The translations under genes were made by a program, and so were the position numbers. Positions 20,201 to 25,887 of a stretch of DNA of 25,887 nt are shown piece by piece. The notes beneath the pieces were generated by a model. It saw only the letters and a list, made by a program, of their open reading frames with translations, had not been told where the DNA came from and did no database searches. Source of the stretch: Mesostigma viride. Its lineage: Eukaryota; Streptophyta; Mesostigmatophyceae; Mesostigmatales; Mesostigmataceae. The first letter of the stretch is position 1. Every line of letters begins with the position of its first letter. The stretch lies in NCBI GenBank assembly GCA_009746045.1, contig RPFO01000157.1, forward strand, positions 35,001 through 60,887, written 5' to 3'.

Positions 20201-23200
20201 TGTTGTTCATGAGGTACCAGGAGATGCGCGGTCGCACTGTTGTTCATGAGGTACCAGGAGATGCACGGCCGCACTGTTGTTCATGAGGTACCAGGAGATG
20301 CACGGCCGTACTGTTGTTCATGAGGAACCAGGAGATCCACGACCGTACGGTTGTTCATGAGGTACCAGGAGATGCACGGCCGCACTGTTGTTCATGAGGT
20401 AGCAGGAGATGCACGGCCGTACTGTTGTTCATGAGGTAGCAGGAGATGCACGGCCGTACTGTTGTTCATGAGGTAGCAGGAGATGCACGGCCGTACTGTT
20501 GTTCATGAGGAACCAGGAGATGCACGGCCGTACTGTTGTTCATGAGGTAGCAGGAGATGCACGGCCGCACTGTTGTTCATGAGGTACCAGGAGATGCATG
20601 GCCGTACGGTTGTTCAAGAGGTACCAGGAGATGCGCGGCCGCACTGTTGTTCATGAGGTACCAGGAGATGCACGGCCGCACTGTTGTTCATGAGGTACCA
20701 GGAGATGCGCGGCCGCACTGTTGTTCATGAGGTACCAGGAGATGCGCGGTGGCACTGTTGTTCATGAGGTACCAGGAGATGCACGGCCGTACTGTTGTTC
20801 ATGAGGTACCAGGAGATGCGCGGCCGCACTGTTGTTCATGAGGTAGCAGGAGATGCACGGCCGTACTGTTGTTCATGAGGTACCAGGAGATGCACGGCCG
20901 TACTGTTGTTCATGAGGTACCAGGAGATGCACGGTCGTACTGTTGTTCATGAGGTACCAGGAGATGCACGGCCGTACGGTTGTTCATGAGGAACTAGGAG
21001 ATGCACGGCCGCACTGTTGTTCATGAGGTAGCAGGAGATGCACGGCCATAGTGTTGTTCATGAGGTACCAGGAGATGCACGGCCGTACTGTTGTTCATGA
21101 GGTAGCAGGAGATGCACGGCCGTACTGTTGTTCATGAGGTACCAGGAGATGCACGGCCGTACTGTTGCTCATGAGGTAGCAGGATATGCATGGCCGTACT
21201 GTTGTTCATCAGGTAGCAGGAGATGCACGGCCGTACTGTTGTTCATGAGGTACCAGGAGATGCACGGCCGTACTGTTGTTCATGAGGTACCAGGAGATGC
21301 ACGGCCGTACTGTTGTTCATGAGGTACCAGGAGATGCACGGCCGTACTGTTGTTCATCAGGTAGCAGGAGATGCACGGCCGTACTGTTGTTCATGAGGAA
21401 CCAGGAGATCCACGACCGTACTGTTGTTCATGAGGTACCAGGAGATGCGCGGCGGCACTGTTGTTCATGAGGAACCAGGAGATGCACGGCCGCACTGTTG
21501 TTCATGAGGTAGCAGGAGATGCACGGCCGTACTGTTGTTCATGATGTAGCAGGAGATGCACGGCCGTACTGTTGTTCATGAGGTACCAGGAGATGCACGG
21601 CCGCACTGTTGTTCATGAGGTAGCAGGAGATGCACGGCCGAACTGTTGTTCATGAGGTAGCAGGAGATGCACCGCCATACTGTTGTTCATGAGGTAGCAG
21701 GAGATGCACGGCCATACTGTTGTTCATGAGGTACTAGGAGATGCACGGCCGCACTCTTGTTCATGAGGTAGCAGGAGATGCACGGCCGTACGGTTGTTCA
21801 TGAGGTAGCAGGAGATGCACGGCCGTACTGTTGTTCATGAGGTACCAGGAGATGCACGGCCGTACTATTGTTCATGAGGTAGCAGGAGATGCACGGCCAT
21901 ACTGTTGTTCATGAGGTAGCAGGAGATGCACGGCCGTACTGTTGTTCATGAGGTAGCAGGAGATGCACGGCCATACTGTTGTTCATGAGGTACCAGGAGA
22001 TGCACGGCCGCACTGTTGTTCATGAGGTACCAGGAGATGCACGGCCGTACGGTTGTTCATGAGGAACTAGGAGATGCACGGCCGCACTGTTGTTCATGAG
22101 GTAGCAGGAGATGCACGGCCATACTGTTGTTCATGAGGTACCAGGAGATGCACGGCCGTACTGTTGTTCATGAGGTAGCAGGAGATGCACGGCCGTACGG
22201 TTGTTCATGAGGTAGCAGGAGATGCACGGCCGTACTGTTGCTCATGAGGTAGAAGGATATGCATGGCCGTACTGTTGTTCATGAGGTAGCAGGAGATGCA
22301 CGGCCGTACTGTTGTTCATGAGGTACCAGGAGATGCACGGCCGTACTGTTGTTCATGAGGTACCAGGAGATGCACGGCCGTACTGTTGTTCATGAGGTAC
22401 CAGGAGATGCACGGCCGTACTGTTGTTCATGAGGAACCAGGAGATCCACGACCGTACGGTTGTTCATGAGGTACTAGGAGATGCGCGGCCGCACTGTTGT
22501 TCATGAGGTAGCAGGAGATGCACGGCCGCACTGTTGTTCATGAGGTACCAGGAGATGCATGGCCGTACGGTTGTTCATGAGGTACCAGGAGATGCGCGGC
22601 CGCAGTGTTGTTCATGAGGTACCAGGAGATGCACGGCCGCACTGTTGTTCATGAGGTACCAGGAGATGCGCGGCCGCACTGTTGTTCATGAGGTACCAGG
22701 AGATGCGCGGTCGCACTGTTGTTCATGAGGTACCAGGAGATGCACGGCCGCACTGTTGTTCATGAGGTACCAGGAGATGCACGGCCGTACTGTTGTTCAT
22801 GAGGAACGAGGAGATTTACGACCGTACTGTTGTTCATGAGGTACCAGGAGATGCACGGCCGCACTGTTGTTCATGAGGTAGCAGGAGATGCACGGCCGAA
22901 CTGTTGTTCATGAGGTAGCAGGAGATGCACGGCCGTACTGTTGTTCATCAGGTAGCAGGAGATGCGCGGCCTCACTGTTGTTCATGAGGTACCAGGAGAT
23001 GCGCGGCCGCACTGTTGTTCATGAGGTACCAGGAGATGCGCGGTCGCACTGTTGTTCATGAGGTACCAGGAGATGCACGGCCGCACTGTTGTTCATGAGG
23101 TACCAGGAGATGCACGGCCGTACTGTTGTTCATGAGGAACCAGGAGATCCACGACCGTACGGTTGTTCATGAGGTACCAGGAGATGCACGGCCGCACTGT

Positions 23201-23279
23201 TGTTCATGAGGTAGCAGGAGATGCACGGCCGTACTGTTGTTCATGAGGTAGCAGGAGATGCACGGCCGTACTGTTGTTC
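14224..23279 (+). repeat. 37-bp minisatellite, clean part (about 244 monomers)
   Basis: The monomer consists of GAGATGCACGGCCGTACTG followed by TTGTTCATGAGGTACCAG. The GAGATG register at 14227 recurs at 23255, exactly 244 x 37 bases later, so no net indel occurs over 9 kb. Variation is by substitution at a few fixed sites: GGTACC/GGTAGC/GGAACC/GGTACT, GCACGG/GCGCGG/GCATGG, CCGTAC/CCGCAC/CCATAC, CTG/CGG, GTTC/GCTC and CATGAGG/CATCAGG. The consensus carries EagI (CGGCCG), BspHI (TCATGA) and KpnI (GGTACC) palindromes. Each monomer has TGA on both strands, so ORFs stay below about 75 codons. It is noncoding. Confidence 0.99.
17243..23279 (+). repeat. Higher-order repeat of the minisatellite, period 3,885 bp (105 monomers)
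   Basis: A run of variant monomers at 17243-17437 recurs at 21128-21322, offset 3,885 = 105 x 37. The rare GTAGAAGGATATGC monomer at 18361 recurs at 22246, the same offset. It also occurs at 19508 (31 monomers on). The diverged GAGATCCACGACC monomer lies at 17520, 18556, 18963, 19296, 19703, 19999, 20332, 21405, 22441 and 23144. Spacings in monomers are 28, 11, 9, 11, 8, 9, 29, 28, then 19 (10+9, with a GATTTACGACC variant at 22811). One-monomer slips (offset 104) occur between copies. A shorter 12-monomer (444 bp) duplication lies at about 14800-14995 and 15244-15439. Confidence 0.9.
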
Positions 23280-25795
23280 ACAGGTAGCAGGAGATGCGCG
23301 GCCTCACTGTTGTTCATTGAGGTAGAGGAGATGCGCGGCCGCACTGTTGTTCTGAGGTACCAGGAGAATGCGCGTCGCACTGTTGTTCATGAGGTTACCA
23401 GGAGATGCACGGCGCCTGTTGTTCATAGAGGTACCAGGAGATGCACGGCCGTACTGTTGTTCATGAGGAACCAGGAGATCCACGACCGTTACGTTGTTCA
23501 TGAAGGTACCAGGAGATGCACGGCCGCACTGTTGTTCAATGAGGTAGCAGGAGATGCACGGCCGTACTGTTGTTCATGAAGGTAGCAGGAGATGCGCGGC
23601 GGACTGTTGTTCATGAGGTAGCAGGAGATGCACGGCGTAGGTTGTTCAATGAGGTAGCAGGAGATGCACGGCCGTACTGTTGCTCTAGTAGAAGGTATGC
23701 ATGGGCCGTACTGTTGTTCATGAGGTAGCAGGAGATGCCGGCCGTACTGTTGTTCATTCGAGGTACCAGGAGATGCACGCGTACTGTTGTTCATGAGGTC
23801 CAGCAGATGCACGGCCGTACTGTTTTGTTCATGAGAAACCAGGAGATGCAGGCCGTACTGTTGTTCATGAGGAACCAGGAGATCCACGACCGTACGGTTG
23901 TTCATGAGGTACTAGGAGATGCGCGGCCGCACTGTTGTTCATGAGGTAGCAGAGATGCACGGCCGTCACTGTTGTTTTCATGAGGTACCAGGAGATGCAT
24001 GGCCGTACGGTTTGTTCATGAGGTAACCAGGAGATGGCGCGGCCGCACTGTTGTTCATGAGGTACAGGAGATGCGCGGTCGACTGTTGTTCATCGAGGAC
24101 CAGGAGATGCACGGCCGCCTGTTGTTCTATGAGGTAACCAGGAGATGCACGGCCGTACTGTTGTTCATGAGGAACCAGGAGATCCACGAGTACTGTTGTT
24201 CATGAGGTACCAGGAGATGCACGGCCGCAACTGTTTTCATGAGGTAGCAGGAGATGCACGGCCCGTACTGTTGTTCATGAGGTAGCAAGGAGATGCACGG
24301 CGTACTGTTGTTCATTCAGGTAGCAGGGATGCGCGGCCCTACTGTTGTTTCATGAGGTACCAGGGATGCGCGGCCGCACTGTTGTTCATGAGTACCAGGA
24401 GATGCGCGGTCGCAGTGTTGTTCATGAGGTACCAGGAGAATGCACGGCCAGACTGTTGTTCATGAGGTACAGGAGATGCACGGCCGTACTGTTGTTCATG
24501 AGGACCAGGAGTCACGACCGTAACGTTGTTCATGAGGTACAGGAGATGCACGGCCGCACTGTTGTTCATGAGGTACAGGAGATGCCACGGGCCGTACTGT
24601 TGTTCATGAGGTAGCAGGAGATGCACGGCCCGTACTGTTGTTCATGAGGTACAGGGATGCACGGCCGTACTGTTGTTCATGAGGACCAGGAGATGCACGG
24701 CCGTACTGTTGTTCATGAGGTAGCAGGAGATGCCACGGCGCACTGTTGTTCATGAGGTACCAGGAGATGCATGGCCGTACGGTTGTTCAGAGGTACAGGA
24801 GATGCGCGGCCGCACTGTTGTTCGCATGAGGTACGCAGGAGATGCACGGCCGACTGTTTGTTCATGAGGTAGCCAGGAGATGCCGCGGTCGCACTGTTGT
24901 TCATGAGGTACCAGGAGATGCCGCGGTGGCACTGTTGTTCAATGAGGTACAGGAGATGCACGGCCGTACTGTTGTTTCGAGGTAACCAGGAGATGCGGCC
25001 GCACTGTTGTTCATGAGGTACAGGAGCATGCAACGGCCGTACTGTTGTTCATGAGGTACCAGGAGATGCACGGCCGTACTGTTGTTCATGAGGTAACCAG
25101 GAGATGCACGGTCGTACTGTTGTTCATGAGTACCACAGGGATGCACGGCCGTACGTTGTTCTATGAGGCTAGGAGATGCACGGCCGCAACTGTTGTTCAT
25201 GAGGTAGCAGGAGATGCACGGCCATAGGTGTTTGTTCATGAGGTACCGAGGAGAATGCACGGCCGTACTGTTGTTCATGAGGTAGCAGGAGATGCACGGC
25301 GTACTGTTTGTTCATGAGGTACAGGAGATGCACGGCCGTACTGTTGCTCATGAGGTAGCGGATAATGCATGGCCGTACTGTTTGTTCATTCAAGGTGCAG
25401 GAGATGCACGGGCCGTACTGTTGTTCATGAGGTACCAGGAGATGCACGGCCGTACTGTTGTTCATGAGGTACCAGGAGATGCATTCGGCCGTACTGTTGT
25501 TCATGAGGTACCAGGAGATGCACGGCCGTCACTGTTGTTCATCAGGTAGCAGGAGATGCACGGCCGTACTGTTGTTCATGAGGAGCCAGGAGATCCACGA
25601 CGCGTACTGTTGTTCATTGAGGTACCAGGAGATCGCCGGCGGCACTGTTGTTCATGAGGAACCAGGAGATGCACGGCCGCACTGTTGTTCATGAGGTAGC
25701 AGGAGATGCACGGCCGTACTGTTGTTCATAGATGTAGCAGGAGATGCACGGCCGTACTGTTGTTCATGAGGTACAAGGAGATGCACGGCGCACTA
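23280..25795 (+). repeat. 37-bp minisatellite, noisy part with many single-base indels
   Basis: Same monomer and same higher-order pattern, but with dozens of one- or two-base insertions and deletions, starting with a missing T at 23280. The diverged GATCCACGACC monomers at about 23475, 23879, 24179, 24509 and 25590 have the spacing 11, 8, 9, 29 monomers. That is the same as 19296, 19703, 19999, 20332 and 21405. The segment is thus collinear with about 19100-21606. It is probably unpolished sequence rather than biological decay. Confidence 0.92.
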
Positions 25796-25887
25796 TGAAA
25801 CAACAGTTATGGCGGTGCAAGCTCCTGCTACCTCGGGCAGATACAAACAGTTCGGCCGGCCATCTCCTGCTGACCTCCATGAACAAC
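25796..25887 (-). repeat. 37-bp minisatellite in inverted orientation at the window end
   Basis: After GCGCAC the array switches strand. The reverse complement of this tail matches 21609-21697 (monomers with CCGAACTG then CACCGCCATAC, a pair found only there), with indels. It is the immediate continuation of the preceding noisy stretch, but flipped. Confidence 0.85.

Noticed and set aside
14789-25694. Repeat proteins from ORFs of 60-135 codons inside the minisatellite, on either strand
   Set aside because: The 37-bp unit shifts frame at each copy and carries TCATGA, which gives a stop on both strands every three monomers. ORFs persist only where a variant removes the stop or where indels occur in the noisy part.
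14224-25795. CRISPR array
   Set aside because: The repeats are directly head-to-tail without unique spacers, and the surrounding genes are eukaryotic with introns.

Overview
The window is nuclear DNA of a eukaryote, most likely a unicellular alga or related protist. Two genes encode recognisable metabolic enzymes split by GT-AG introns of about 0.4 to 1 kb. A third, sterol-reductase-like exon ends in a canonical splice donor, and remnants of LINE-like and SINE-like elements are present. I could not identify the species from the sequence.

Layout. Positions 371-5312 (+) hold the last seven exons I can recognise of an ACAD10/ACAD11-type acyl-CoA dehydrogenase. It ends in the peroxisomal signal AKL, and its 5' part lies left of the window. 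Positions 5321-9636 are gene-poor, with hairpins, two copies of a short dispersed repeat, a decayed LINE ORF1-like pseudogene (about 6797-7726) and degenerate tandem repeats. Positions 9637-12085 (-) hold a complete three-exon mitochondrial succinyl-CoA ligase beta subunit (429 aa). Its second intron carries a 177-bp GGGT tract on the transcript strand. Positions 13122-13317 (+) look like the N-terminal exon of a delta-14/C-24 sterol reductase. No second exon is visible before the rest of the window is taken over by a 37-bp minisatellite (about 14224-25795).

Two things stand out. First, several introns in two unrelated genes on opposite strands contain diverged tandem copies ('echoes') of the adjoining exon end plus its splice site. 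Second, the minisatellite is exactly 37-bp periodic for 244 monomers and has a higher-order structure of about 105 monomers (3,885 bp). From about 23280 the same array becomes full of single-base indels, and at about 25795 it flips strand. That pattern looks like unpolished long-read sequence ending in a fold-back, so the last 2.6 kb should be read with caution.

The two main enzymes both belong to carbon catabolism: peroxisomal acyl-CoA oxidation and the TCA cycle. Nothing in the sequence shows co-regulation. The succinyl-CoA ligase and sterol reductase genes are divergent, with about 1 kb between them.
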